From: Glycine soja
Lineage: Eukaryota; Streptophyta; Magnoliopsida; Fabales; Fabaceae
Direction: 5' to 3'
Assembly (NCBI RefSeq): GCF_004193775.1
Contig: NC_041003.1
Coordinates: 30,246,263 to 30,310,262, forward strand
DNA length: 64,000 nucleotides
The translations under genes were made by a program, and so were the position numbers. Shown piece by piece: positions 22,788 through 34,305 of the stretch. Each line of letters begins with the position of its first letter. Position 1 is the first letter of the stretch. The notes below the pieces were generated by a model. That model was not told where the DNA came from. It was given only the letters and a program-made list of their open reading frames with translations, and ran no database searches.

Positions 22788-24438
22788 TGTTGGATCAAGT
22801 GGCCTCGGAATAATTAAGAAGGGGGGGATTGAATTAATTATTAATTAACCTTTACTAATTAAAAATCTATCCTTCTTAATGTTACTAAATTCAATTAGGC
22901 TTTTACTATAATGTTAAGAAAGTAAAGAACAGAAATAGAAACTTAACCAAAAGTAAAAGCAATAATTAAAGTGCACAACAAAAATTAAAGAGTGTAGGGA
23001 AGAAGAAAACAAACACAAGAGTTTTATACTGGTTCAGCAACAACCCGTGCCTACATCCAGTCCCCAAGCGACCTGCGGTCCTTGAGATTTCTTTTCAACC
23101 TTGTAAAATCATTTACAAGCAAAGATCCACAAGGGATGTACCCTCCTTTGTTCTCTTTGTAACAACCAAGTGGATGTACCCTCCACTTGAACTGATTCAC
23201 AAGAGATGTACCCTCTCTTGTTCTTAGTTACAACAACCCAAGTAGATGTACCCTCTACTTGTACCACAAAGGATGTATCCTCCAATGTGTTAAGACAAAG
23301 TTCTCAGGCGGTTAGTCCTTTGAAACTTTGTGAAGGGGAAACAAAAGATATCTTAGGCAGTTAGTCCTTTGAAATATTTTGTTTAAGGGAAAGGGAAGAA
23401 TCAAAAGAATTCTTAGACTGTGTCGTTTTGAATTCTTTGAAAAGGGAGAAAAGAGACACAAAAGAATTCAGGCGGTTAGTCCTTTGTTGTTTTGGAAAAG
23501 GGAGAAGAGAGACACAAAAAGAATTCAGGCGGTTAGTCCTTGGTGAATTCTTTTTGGCAAAGGGAGAAGAGAATGAAAAGATATAGCACACTTTTGTTTT
23601 CAAGGTTTGGAAATCAAAAAACTTTAGAAAGCTTTTGGTAAAGGAAGAAGAAGAAGAAATTCAAAAGGATGTTCAAAGGTTGTGTGTAAAAGATGTAAAA
23701 GTTGTTAAAAGTTATTGAAATGCAAGTCAAGGTCTTGCTTTTATAGACTCTTCATGTCTGGTCAAGAAAACCATTGGAAGAGTTATAACCTTTAGAAAAA
23801 CCTAAAAACCATTGGAAGAGTTACATCTTTTGATTTTTATTCAAAACTTGTCACTGGTAATCAATTACCAAAACCATGTAATCGATTACACAAAGCATTT
23901 TATGAAAAGATGTGACTCTTCACAATTGAATTTGAATTTCAACGTTCAGATACACTAGTAATCGATTACCAATATATTGTAATCGATTACACCATTTAAA
24001 AAACAATTGGAATGTTGCAAATTCAGTTAAAAGCTTTTGAAATCAAAATTTGCCACTGGTAATCGATTACAGGAAACTGGTAATCGATTACCAGAGAGTA
24101 AAAACTCTGGTAACTTAGAAAATTTTGAGAAAAACTCTTTTGAAAAACAAAACTGTGCTATGTTTGCTTTTTGAAAAATCTTTTCAATACTTCCCTTGTG
24201 AAGTCTTCTTGATTTCTTCTCTTGAATCTTGAATTCATCTTCTCTTGAATCTTGAAATCAAACTTCTCTTGATTCTTGAATCTTCTTGAGTTCTTCTCAT
24301 GAAACTTGAAATTAATCTTGATCTTGAACTTGTTGACACAATCTTGAAATCATTTTCTTGGGCTTTTTGTCATCATCTTTGTCATCATCAAAACTACTTG
24401 AATCAACTTGATTCATCATCATGAAGTTTGCTTCTACA
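22788..24438 (-). mobile_element. Sirevirus (SIRE1-like) solo LTR (1651 bp)
   Basis: Minus-strand LTR running from TGTAGAAGCAAACTTC (24438) to GGCCACTTGATCCAACA (22788). It is collinear with the Sirevirus LTR at 45994-47656 (1663 bp): the CTTGATCCAACA end, the repeated phrases about fast-recurring GGACTAACCGCCTGA and GGGTACATC, and the TAATCGATTA palindromes all recur. Flanks are GATAT (22783-22787) and AATAT (24439-24443), a TSD with one mismatch. No primer site or polypurine tract is adjacent, so it is a solo LTR. Confidence 0.9.
23130..23600 (-). repeat. R-region repeats of the Sirevirus LTR
   Basis: Two interspersed repeat types: GGGTACATCC/TCTTGTG units (23130-23290) and units with GGACTAACCGCCTGA plus AGAATTCTTTTG (23300-23560). 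The same arrays occur at 41900-42220 and 46950-47310. Confidence 0.8.
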
Positions 24439-26440
24439 AATATTTTCTTGGTATCTTAGTTTAAACCATAATCCGTGTTAAGTGAAAACATAAGGGTATT
24501 TACAACATATCTTACTCTCTTGGATTAATTGGATAAAAGGAAGGTTTTGCAAGAAAAATTATTTGGGTCTAAAATTGTTTTAAGACCAATTCATCCCCCT
24601 CTTTGTTTGTGGTTTCATGCATCATTATTTCTAACAAAAGATAGAACCCAACTTGTGGAAGGTGTTTCAAAGGTAGGGCAATGTTTGTTAATTGGTAATT
24701 ATGCTGAGAAAGAAAAAATGGGGTGGGGGGGGGGGATAGGTTTGGCTTTGTTCACTTCAAAAGGGGTCGAGAATGTAACAAAGATGGAAAAGCAATTGGA
24801 CAAAATTACCATATGAAATGTCAAAATGCACATGAACATACCAATTCTAAGGAACAAAGGACACAATATGCATAAGAGGTAAGAAACGGGGAACAAGTGC
24901 AAAACCAAAAATGGCAAGTGAAGAGGAACAATACACTAGTAGCTCAAGAGGATCCTTTGTACGATCTGAACATCAAAACATCATCCAAACATTTGGAATG
25001 ACTACTAGAATGCTGGGTTGGAATCCAAAAAGACATAACCATGTTTGATAAACTAGATGAAGAATGCTTTAAGGGATGGTCGAGAGAGATAATTCTAAAA
25101 TACTTGGGGGATAAGTTGGTTCTAGTGTCAGGGATCGACACAAACATAAGGAACAAATGGGGCTATGGATGATCTCCAACTCACTATAGAAACGGAAACC
25201 TATACCATGACTCTGGGAGTAGAGTTACGTGGATTAGGTGCTATGATCTACCCCTCACGACATGGAGTAAGGACGACGAAACAAATTTGTTGACAAACCT
25301 ACAATATGCCTGAGTTTTAGTCAATACCTCGAGCCTGCAACATATTGTGAAGAACTTGAAAGTGAAGTTTTAGGGGAGTTTATATCATATTAAAATTTTT
25401 GAAGAGTTGATCAAATAATCAAAGATCTGTCATGGTGAGAGGTGGAGATACCGATCTTCAATAGAGGAGGGCAACTTAGTAGCTAGTGAGGTGGGTCTTG
25501 ACTTCCACGATCACCATAATGATGAAGGTGAAGGAGAATTTGACAGAGAGATTGCCAAAAGAGGTGGCTGAAAAGGAAGAGAAGTAGATAATAACCGTAT
25601 AAGGGAGGAAAACACAATGCAAGGACCAATGGACAATGACCATGACAGTTTGGTAAGGGAAAGCTATCATATACCTGCCAAAACACAACAGGCGTTGGGA
25701 CAAAGTGGAGGCATTGTAGGTACAAAGGGACAAAGCAACGTGTAGAAGCAGAGATTTTTTCACTCAAATAGTATCATAAAAGGGTACTGAGCTTAATGAG
25801 CAGCCTAGATTGAAAGAGGAAAAGGATGGGTTTAGAGATGATATAGGGCATCCAAAAGGGGAACACTTAAGGGCTACAAGCATAAGAGAATGAGTTGAAA
25901 AGTTAATAAATTCAAATATAGTAGAGCTGGCGTGTGGAAGGAAACTAGGAGGGAAAAAGAAGATGCTGACCACAATGGGCCTAGTCAACCTTTTTTGACT
26001 TGGCCAGAATTATGGGCCAACTTGGAAGAGGCCACTTCTCTCTTTTACATATATAGAAAAGTGCAAGATTGGGTGAGGTGATGGTGTAAATATGGTGGTA
26101 GAAGCCCAACTCATTGACAATCTGGAAAGGGCTAAGGTTAATGTTAATAATAGTTTTAATATTAATCGGGATGTTGGGACACCACCTGCAGAGTCTCATC
26201 GTAACTATATCAACAATGTGGTGGACATAGGCACCTCCATATGCAACTGACTAGTTAGATTGAGTGATGTCAAAGCTCGTGCACAAAGTATCTGGAACTT
26301 CGGGATAAATGTGGGCATGTTTGCTAAAGGAAATGAAGAAATAGTTGTTCACAAGATAAAAGACATGGAATACAAAGATAAATGTGAGGCACATAATGTA
26401 GCAAGGGCTACAGAGGAGGAAATAAGAGAGGTTATTTAAT
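24439..26440 (+). pseudogene. LINE ORF1-like region, degenerate
   Basis: First ORF region of an L1-type plant LINE (non-LTR retrotransposon). At 24740-24815 the frame reads FTSKGVENVTKMEKQLDKIT, matching the RNA-recognition-motif protein that plant LINEs encode (usually RFGF.RFKGV...LEKQLD). The rest carries many stops and frame changes. Around 26260-26440 a frame reads NFGINVGMFAKGNEEIVVHK. Several short frames in both directions are by-products. A G-run at 24724-24736 is a likely frameshift point. The 5' end is not defined. Confidence 0.65.
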
Positions 26441-26808
26441 GAAGCTCGTCACCTATAATGTGAGGGGGATGGGAAGGGTGTTAAAGGGAAATATGTTAAG
26501 AAATTATTATGAAAGACATGTAATTAGCGTGTATTCCCAAGACAAAAATGGAGAATGTTACAAGATAAATTTTCCACGCTTTATTGGGAGATTATAATGT
26601 GGATTAGATTGTACAACCAACCATAAACTCTTCTGGGGGGTTACTATACATTTAGGACAAACAAGCTTTTTCTTTCAATAATTATTTTCAAGGAAATGAT
26701 TTCATTGGCTTGAAAGGGACATGGGAAAATGGAGGTTTTAATGTGGTATTCGTGCATATATACTCTCTATGTGACATGGAAGCAAAGTAAAGATTGTGGG
26801 AAGAGTTG
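26441..26808 (+). pseudogene. LINE ORF2, endonuclease domain, 5' part
   Basis: Starts MKLVTYNVRGMGRVLKG, the typical start of the apurinic endonuclease domain (EEP fold) in plant LINE ORF2. Near 26695-26800 the frame reads FIGLKGTWENGGFNVVFVHI and ends LWEELK. Stops and frameshifts lie between. The domain is cut at 26808 by the Ogre insertion and resumes at 34306 (CIMGDFSSVR motif). The usual QETK segment is badly damaged. Confidence 0.85.
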
Positions 26809-26813
26809 AAATG

Positions 26814-28310
26814 TGTCATACCCTAGTTTTATCCGAGGACGATCATTTGCGAACATTTGGATTTTTGCCAGCCGAATTGAGCTGCTTAACACCAATTGTC
26901 GCGCATTCCGTAAAGTTTTTCGACATTTCAAAAGGAAATGTGCAAAATACTCAAAAGGAGGGCGGCAAAAGGGTCACTTTTGGGGCATTTTTCAGCCCCT
27001 AGGCCACCTAGATAACTTTATGACAAAGTAATGGATGAGCTACCTTCATTCCAAGTGGCTTGTTTTGCTATAAATAAGCATGAGAAGGATGAGGTAAGGG
27101 GTTTGGAGGTTCCCTGAGGTCTAGAGGTCCAGAAAGAAGAAGAATGAAGAGAAAAGAAGAAAGAAGAGAAAAAGAAGCTAAAATGCCGCCGAATTGCGAC
27201 TGCGATCGATTTCTACATCATTCTTCAGTCATTCTTCGGTCGTTCTTCATTTTTCGTATGATTAGTGCTTGCTTTAAGGATTTGAATTTGATTTATGGAC
27301 CCTTAAGGGTCCCCTTTATTGTTTATACATCTTCATCTCCTTCTTCGATCATCAGTGATCTTTTTCTTTGTTTGAAGCAAGTTTCGACCGATCATTCATA
27401 CCGTAATCTCATTTAATCACCGTTAAAATAAAATTCAACCGATCGCTTTTGTTGTAATCTCACTTAATCATTGCTTAAAAAAGTTTCGATCGATCGTTTG
27501 TGTCATAAACTCTTTCCATCAATGTAAAGTAAGTTTTTACTGATCATTAACGCCGCAAGTTATCCTAAAAAAGGGATTGAAGATCAATGAGCCAAAACCA
27601 AATAAAAAAACCAACTCATAAACTTCTTTTCATCAAAAAATCAAGACATCATTTTAAGGTCCAATGCCTTAACGATTCTCTCCTTTCAAAAAATCAAGAC
27701 ATCGTTTCAAGGTCCAACGCCTTAAACGATTCTCTCCTTTAAAAAAAATCAAGAGGTCATTTCAAGGTCCAGTGCCTTAACAAACCTCTCCTTTTAAAAA
27801 AAAAAATCAAAAGATCATTTCGAGGTCCAAACGCCTTAAACGACTTTTGTTCAGTTAAAATCAATCTTTCACAAAAAAAGATAAAAAAAATTTAACTAAC
27901 AAAATTATAGACCTTAAAGAATTACGTAGGTCTGATTTCCTCTTCGAACCCGAGGATATAGGAGCAAGGACAACACCCTTGTCAACCCCAAAAAGTAAAA
28001 AAACAAAAAAGGAAAATACAAAAAAATATAAAAATGGAAAATACATAATCTTGAAGTCATGTTTTGCACACTTGATTAGAGGTTGTTGTCCGTTGTGATG
28101 GGCGTGCGGGGTGCTAATACCTTCCCCATGCATAAACAACCCCTGAACCCTCATTTTCAAAATGCGCACACAATCATCTTTTTGGTTTTTTCTAATGTTT
28201 CCCTCAAATAAACATTAGTGACAACTCTGCTCATTTTCTCCCTTAGAGACAAACGCTTCGGCCGATGAGTTCGTCCTTTTCGCACTCCCGCCGAAGGGCT
28301 CGTTGCGACT
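26814..28310 (+). mobile_element. Ogre 5' LTR (1497 bp)
   Basis: Begins TGTCATACCCTAGTTTTATC. TATA box GCTATAAATAAGC near 27067-27080. Downstream (27600-27840) are four copies of a unit containing TTTCAAGGTCCAACGCCTTA. An ACGTA box lies at 27917-27965. It aligns along its length with the 3' LTR, but differs at many positions and lacks about 40 bp, so the insertion is not recent. Confidence 0.9.
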
Positions 28311-28312
28311 GT

Positions 28313-28330
28313 TGGTGACTCCACTAGGGA
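28313..28330 (+). other. Primer-binding site, Ogre type
   Basis: TGGTGACTCCACTAGGGA two bases after the 5' LTR; typical of Ogre elements (tRNA-Arg primer, from the literature). Confidence 0.8.
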
Positions 28331-28534
28331 TGTTAGAGAGTTAAGCCTTTCGATCAGTGTGCAACTTTTTATCATGACTTCTCCTTTATTTATTTTCCCT
28401 TTTCCCTTTTGTCCATATTCGTACATAACCTTTGTTGTGTTGTTGTGTTTGGTTTGTGTTTGTCTATCGATTACATTCACAGTTATAAATTGCGTCATGC
28501 ATCTCTTCATGGCATCGTAATGGACATGTCCTTC

Positions 28535-29648
28535 TGATGTGTCATTATTTTCTCCTATTTCTTAACCCTTTTTGTCACCATTTTAATTACTGATTAGCCT
28601 TAATTGTCAAATTAATTATACAATTTTATCATTTGGGCCTATTTGACTAATTTTGTGTTCTTAATTTAATTTCAGGAGAATTATAAGCAATTGGGCTTGA
28701 ATCCGGAATTGGGCTTGGACTTGAAGAGAACAAGCAATTTTATTTTATCAAATCTTATCTTATCTAGATTTTATTTCATCTAGATTTTATTTTATCCAGA
28801 TTTTATTTCTTCCAATCTTATCTTATCTTGTCCAGATTTTATTTTATTTCGTTTATGGGCTTGGACTTAAAATAGATTTGTAAGCTTTGGGGCTGAGGAC
28901 CTATATAACAGCACAAAGGTTTTCGTTTAGGAGTTTTTTTTCGAATAGGAGAATAATTCTAGGATTTTAGAATTCCAGTTTTTACTGTTCATACGCATTG
29001 TTCACGTAGAATAAAATTCATTTTCTGCAATTTCGTTTCTGCTTCAATCTACAATTTTGTTTCTACTGATTAATGGAAGGCTAAGTCTCCAATGTTGTTT
29101 TCTCTTGAGGATCAAACACAACTCTCTTTGAGGTTTTGTTATTACTATTGAATTCTGATCAGTTTTTTTTCCTCTTCACCAATTACTCTGTATTTGTTGC
29201 TATTAATCCATGCATGCTTAGTGCTTGATTAATTGTCTCTATGCTTAATTTACGTTCATGCTTAATGATCAGTTTCGTTCATGATTAATTGGTGTATGTG
29301 TTGCTTAATCACATAATGAAAACCTTATGTTAATTTTCACTTAGTAATTTAATTTAGGGTTGGATTAAATGGTTGAACTAATTAAGGATAAATTCTCGTA
29401 ACCTAGGATAAGAGACTTGCTTGTGAATCAAGGGGAAACAACATGTTTTAATTCTGTTATTTTCTAATTCAAATTTGCTTGTTGTTTAATTTACAAAAAC
29501 AAATAACCCCCCCCCCTCAATTCGTTACTATTTTCTTACTATCTGTTATGAACGTTTGGTTGACCATTGCTTGTTGGGAGATGACCTAGGATCACTTCCT
29601 AGATACTGCATTTTTAATGTTTATTTGATTCGAGTACGGCCTCGATCA
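28535..29648 (+). mobile_element. Solo LTR inside the Ogre element (1114 bp)
   Basis: Ends TGATGTGTCA...CTCGATCA, with perfect 5-bp TSD CCTTC at 28530-28534 and 29649-29653. TATA box CCTATATAAC near 28898. A C-run (29506-29516) and the phrase GGAGATGACCTAGGATCACT near 29577 are typical of legume gypsy/copia LTR 3' parts. It splits the Ogre leader, so it is younger than the Ogre insertion. Confidence 0.9.
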
Positions 29649-29653
29649 CCTTC

Positions 29654-30636
29654 CTACATCATATTCGTGCATTGCATTTGCATAAATCACTGCATTATTA
29701 TCATTTGCATGTCATGTTCACTCATACATGATCCTTGCATTTTCCCCTGCAAAAAAAAAAAAAAAACAAACAAAAAAAATGTTTGATTGACTGTGTTTTG
29801 AATAAAAGTGCATACATTTATGTGACTTCATTTTTAACATTCTTGAAAGTTTGTCTTTTTGAGAGAAAAGTGAGTTATCAAGAATAGGAGTCATTTGACT
29901 TAGTCTGTCAATTGAAAACCCTTCAAATATTTTTCGTCCTCAAAAATTTGTTTTTGAGAATCTACACAACTTCTTTTTTGCTATAAGGTCGTGACAAAAA
30001 AAAAACACAATAGATACCTCAAAACCCTGCACTAGGGCAATGAGAGGCACTATGCAAGAGCCTCAAGCAAACCTAGGGGAAAATCAAAAGTTCTCACCTG
30101 GTAGGTTGAAAACCCGAAAGGGCGGCCTAAGCAAAATTAGGGTTGATATGAAAAAAAACGAAACAACAAAAAAAAAACAATCAAGGGCATGTTATTAAGG
30201 TTGTATCCCAAAATCCAAACTACAAAAGGATCTAAGTCAAGATTTGAAATGACACATGGCCATGTTTCAACATCCCAAACACTAGTTGGGCAACAATGAA
30301 AAAAAAAAAAATCCGCCAAAGGCGAGTAAAAAAAAGAAGAAAAAAGAGAGACAGAAGATCTCCAAATTATATAAGAAAGGCACAAAAGTGCAATGAAAGA
30401 TTAATGCATAAGACAAAAGGAGTAGAGCCCAACCCCAAAAGGTACAAGCAACGCTCTTGAGGTTCTTATGCAGTGTAACCCTTAAACACTCTTTGAGCCT
30501 CTCTGACCTTTTCTTTCATAGCCCTTTTACCCCTGACCACGTTACAAGCCCAATAAAGACCATGTAGATCAAGAATGACTAATTTTCTTTTAAGTTAGGA
30601 TTCTAGAATGAAACTCGCACACGCTTGTGATTGTTG

Positions 30637-30721
<85 letters not shown>

Positions 30722-31480
30722 AAAAAAGAATCCTTGAGGTTTCGCACTTGCTCATTTGAGAAGAAGACTCATCCGACCAAGAGCTTATGGAAAATGCCCG
30801 AAACTAATTTTGATAGTAGGGTACATCTGATGTTAGTCTCTCATGCAAACCCTTTGGGATTTCTTTCGAATCCAAGGGTAGCTTCGTTATATAAATTCTT
30901 TCAAGATTAGCCCATGTCATCAAGTTTCAACGGGATCAACAAACCCATGGCATCACCCTATGACCTTAAATCAAGAAAGTTTCACTTGGTCATATACCAA
31001 AGTGTAACAATCCATTGCCATCCTTCAATGATGCATGCAACTGGTCCCAAAGCGTTGTGTTTTTCTTGCTGTGTAGAATAATCAAAGAAAGGGGGAAAAC
31101 CCTAGGATCACTATTTCAATTGATTGATTAAATGTCAAACAACTCCATTACCGTCACTCCAAAATTGTCAAGTGGCTAAATCAAACAGAACACACACTCT
31201 GAGGGAGTTCCCAAAGAGATTTACAAAAGATAGGATGAGGTTGCATGAGTTATCACATGTTTAAAAAAATAGTCAATCTGTATTTTCCACAAAAAAGGAA
31301 AAAAGAAAAATCAAATCAAAATCAAAAAAATAGGAAATGATGTCATGAACATTGTACAAATTTCCATTGCATTTCGTTGTTGCATACAAAGCCTGCATTC
31401 ACTGCATTTCAAGATAAAGGTTGCATGCATCTGCACCCCCCAAAAAAAATCATGTTCATATTAAATGAATAGATTTCTCT
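29654..31480. other. Ogre internal non-coding region
   Basis: No long frame. The segment at 30017-30100 (ACTAGGGCAATGAGAGGCAC, then CCTAGGGGAAAATC) resembles untranslated spacer of Ogre elements. Many A-rich runs. Confidence 0.5.
30639..30716. repeat. (AT)39 microsatellite
   Basis: 78 bp of uninterrupted AT; likely length-polymorphic and able to extrude as a cruciform. Confidence 0.98.
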
Positions 31481-31596
31481 ATAAAGATGAGAAGCCCTCT
31501 CAAGGAGTTAATATCTTGCTTTCTCATAAGGTTGAGCCCCTTGGTACTAGTGCCCATTGGCTTGTTTCGTAGGACTCAACATCCTTTGCTTTATAT

Positions 31597-31870
31597 TTTC
31601 ATAGGACTCAAAGTCCTCGCTTTTATCTTTCATAAGACTCAAAGTCCTCACTTTATCTTTCATAGGACTCAAAGTCCTCATTTTTATCTTTCATAGGACT
31701 TAAAGTCCTCATTTTATCTTTCATAGGACTCAAAGTCCTCACTTTTATCATTCATAGGACTCAAAGTCCTCGCTTTATCATTCATTGAACTCTAAGTCCT
31801 CGTTTTTATCTTTCATAGGACTCAAAGTCCTCGTCTTTTATCTTTCAGGGGACTCAAAGTCCTCGCAATT
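31597..31870 (+). repeat. Tandem repeat, about 35-bp unit
   Basis: Eight copies of CATAGGACTCAAAGTCCTC plus a short TTTTATCTTT spacer. Each unit holds the inverted pair GGACTC/AAGTCC. It lies in the 3' untranslated part of the Ogre element; the open frame across it is fortuitous. Confidence 0.92.
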
Positions 31871-31879
31871 ATCATTTCA

Positions 31880-32345
31880 GAGACTATTGCAGTCTCCTTT
31901 GCCTTCTAGAGACAATCAAGTCCGTTGGCATGGAGAGACAAATTATGGTCATCTTCCCCTTGTCAAAGACTTCAATGTCTTGCGACCGAGACTACTAAAG
32001 TCTCCTTTGCCTTCCAGAGACAATCAAGTCCATTGGCATGCAAAGACAAATTATGGTCATTTGCCCCTTTTCGAAGACTTCAATGTCTTTCGATCGAGAC
32101 TATTAAAGTCTCTTTTGCCATCCAGAGACAATCAAGTCCAATGGCATACAGAGACCATCACGGTCATCCGCTTTCGTTGTTTTCGAGACTATTACAGTCT
32201 CCTTTGCCATCCAGAGACAATCAAGTCCAATGACATGCGGAGACAATCATGGTCATCCGCTTTTGTTGTTTTCAAGACTATTACAGTCTCCTTTGCCATC
32301 CAGAGACAAGCAAGTCCATTGGCATGTAGAGACAAATTATGGTCA
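31880..32345 (+). repeat. Tandem repeat, 108-bp then 89-bp units
   Basis: Five copies beginning GAGACTATTACAGTCTCC at about 31880, 31988, 32096, 32185 and 32274 (spacing 108, 108, 89, 89). Within units AGAGACAATCAAGTCC recurs. The open frames of up to 191 codons across this region are products of the repeats. Confidence 0.9.
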
Positions 32346-32747
32346 TCTGCCCCATTTTGAAGATGAAAATGTCTTCAGTCATTACATGCTTTCAACAGGC
32401 AACAAAGTCTTCATTTACATTTCGAAGACGACAATGTCTTCAGTCATTCCATGCTTTCAAAAGGCGATGATGTCTTCATATCAAAAACTTGAATGTCTTT
32501 TGTCCTTGTGCTTCACAGGACACAATGTCCTATGTTTCTATTCTTTTAAAAATAAAAGAAAATAATAACAAAAATATATGTATATAGAAAATGAAGATGA
32601 AAAGAAGAAGAAAAAGAACTTTAATGTCTTCATGCTTTCACAGGTTTTACTATCTGGACTTCCGCTAGTGGTCGGTTGGATGGTGAGATCCCTCGAACAA
32701 AATTAGTATCTTTATCTTTACTTCCCTTTTATTTCCAATAAAAAATA

Positions 32748-32763
32748 AGTAAAGAGGGGCAAC
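32748..32763 (+). other. Polypurine tract of the Ogre element
   Basis: AGTAAAGAGGGGCAAC immediately before the 3' LTR; the mirror sequence precedes the Ogre-2 LTR at 61416-61431. Confidence 0.88.
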
Positions 32764-34300
32764 TGTCATACCCTAGTTTCGTCCAGGGATGATCATTTGC
32801 AAACATTTGGATTCTTGCCAGCCGAATTGAGCTGCTCAACACCAATTGTCGTGCATTCGTAAGGTTTTTTGACATTTCGGAAGGCAATGTGCAAAATACT
32901 CAAAAGGAGGGAAAAAGGGTCACTTTTGGGGCATTTTCAGCCCCTGGGCCACCTAGATAACTTCATGATGAAGTAACCAGCTCGCCTGGGTGAGCAAGGT
33001 TGCTTCAGAATGAAGTTATCAGCTAGCTTGGGCGAGCTACCTTCTTTCCAAGTGGCTTGTTTTGCTATAAATAAGTGTGAGAAGGCTGAGGTAAGGGGTC
33101 TGGAGGTTCCCTAAGGTCCAGAAAGAAGAAGAAAGAAGAGAAGAAGAAGCTAAAACATCGCCGAATCGTGACTTCAATCGATTTCCACATCATTCTTCGG
33201 TCGTTCTTCGTTCATTCTTCATTCATTCTTTGTTCTTCGTATGGTTTGTGCTTGCTTTAAGGATTTTAATTTGATTTATTGACCCTTAGGGGTCCCCTTT
33301 ATTGTTTGTGCATCTTCATCTCCTTCTTTGATCATCGGTGATCTTTTTCTTTGTTTAAAGTGAGTTTTGACCGATCATTCATACCATAATCTCGTTTAAT
33401 CATTGTTAAAATAAAATTCAACAAATCTTTGTGTTTTAATCACACTTAATCACTGTTTAATATGTTTCGACCAATCATTTGTGTCGTAAACTCTTTCCAT
33501 CAATGTAAAGTAAGTTTTTACCAGTCATTAACACTGCAAGTTATCTTAAAAAAGGGATTCAAGATTAATGAGCCAAAACCAAATAAAGAAACCAACTCAT
33601 AAACTTCTTTTCATAAAAAAATCAAGAGATCGTTTCAAGGTCCAACGCCTTAATGATTCTCTCCTTTCAAAAAATCAAGAGATCGTTTCAAGGTCCAACG
33701 CCTTAAACGATTCTCTCATTTAAAAAAAAAATCAAGAGGTCGTTTCAAGGTCCAGCACCTTAACGACCCTTTCCTCTTTAAAAAAAACTAAAAATATTGT
33801 TTCGAGGTCCAAACTCCTTAAACAAATTTTGTTCGGTTAAAATCATTCTTTCGCAAAACAAGATAAAAACAATTTAACAAACAAAATTTCAGACCTTAAA
33901 GAACTACGTAGGTCTAATTTCCTCATCGCACCAGAGGATACGTAGGAGAAAGGACAACACCCTTGTTGATCCCAAAAAGTAAAAAAAATATAAAAAAGGA
34001 AAAAATATAAAGAAAATATAAAAAGGGAAAATACATAATCTTGAAGTCATGTTTTACACACTCGATTAGAGGTTGTCCTCCCTTGTAACGGGTGTGTGGG
34101 GTGCTAATACCTTCCTCGTGCGTAAACAACTCCCGAACCCTCATTTTCAAAATACGCAGACCATTGTCTTTTTGGTTTTTTCTAACATTTCCCTCAAATA
34201 AATGTTGGTGGCAACTCTGCTCGTTTTCTCCCTCGGAGACAAATGTTTCGGCCTATGAGTTTGGCCTTTTCGCGCCTCCGTCAAAGGGCCGGTTATGACA
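32764..34300 (+). mobile_element. Ogre 3' LTR (1537 bp)
   Basis: Begins TGTCATACCCTAGTTTCGTC and ends GGTTATGACA before the AAATG duplication. TATA box GCTATAAATAAG near 33066. It carries about 40 bp absent from the 5' LTR (near 32970-33040). ACGTA box at 33901-33948. Confidence 0.92.
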
Positions 34301-34305
34301 AAATG

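Larger units (their letters stand above)
26814..34300 (+). mobile_element. Ogre-type LTR retrotransposon, internally reduced
   Basis: Complete insertion with two LTRs and a perfect 5-bp TSD, AAATG (26809-26813 and 34301-34305). LTR ends are TGTCATACC...TGACA or similar. The primer site TGGTGACTCCACTAGGG and polypurine tract AGTAAAGAGGGGCAAC match the Ogre/Tat lineage of Ty3/gypsy, whose primer is tRNA-Arg in the literature. The internal region is 4.45 kb including a later solo LTR; full Ogre elements exceed 15 kb. No gag, protease, RT or integrase can be read, so it is a non-autonomous deletion derivative. Confidence 0.88.

Noticed and set aside
27861..28510. Two minus-strand frames of 102 and 117 codons
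   Set aside because: Antisense to the Ogre LTR and spanning the LTR edge; the equivalent frame in the 3' LTR differs and is shorter.
31487..32565. Open frames up to 191 codons on the plus strand
   Set aside because: They cover the Ogre tandem arrays, with protein repeats that follow the DNA period; no start context and no domain.
26814..34300. Considered as two separate solo LTRs
   Set aside because: Primer site after the first LTR, polypurine tract before the second and a shared AAATG duplication show one element.
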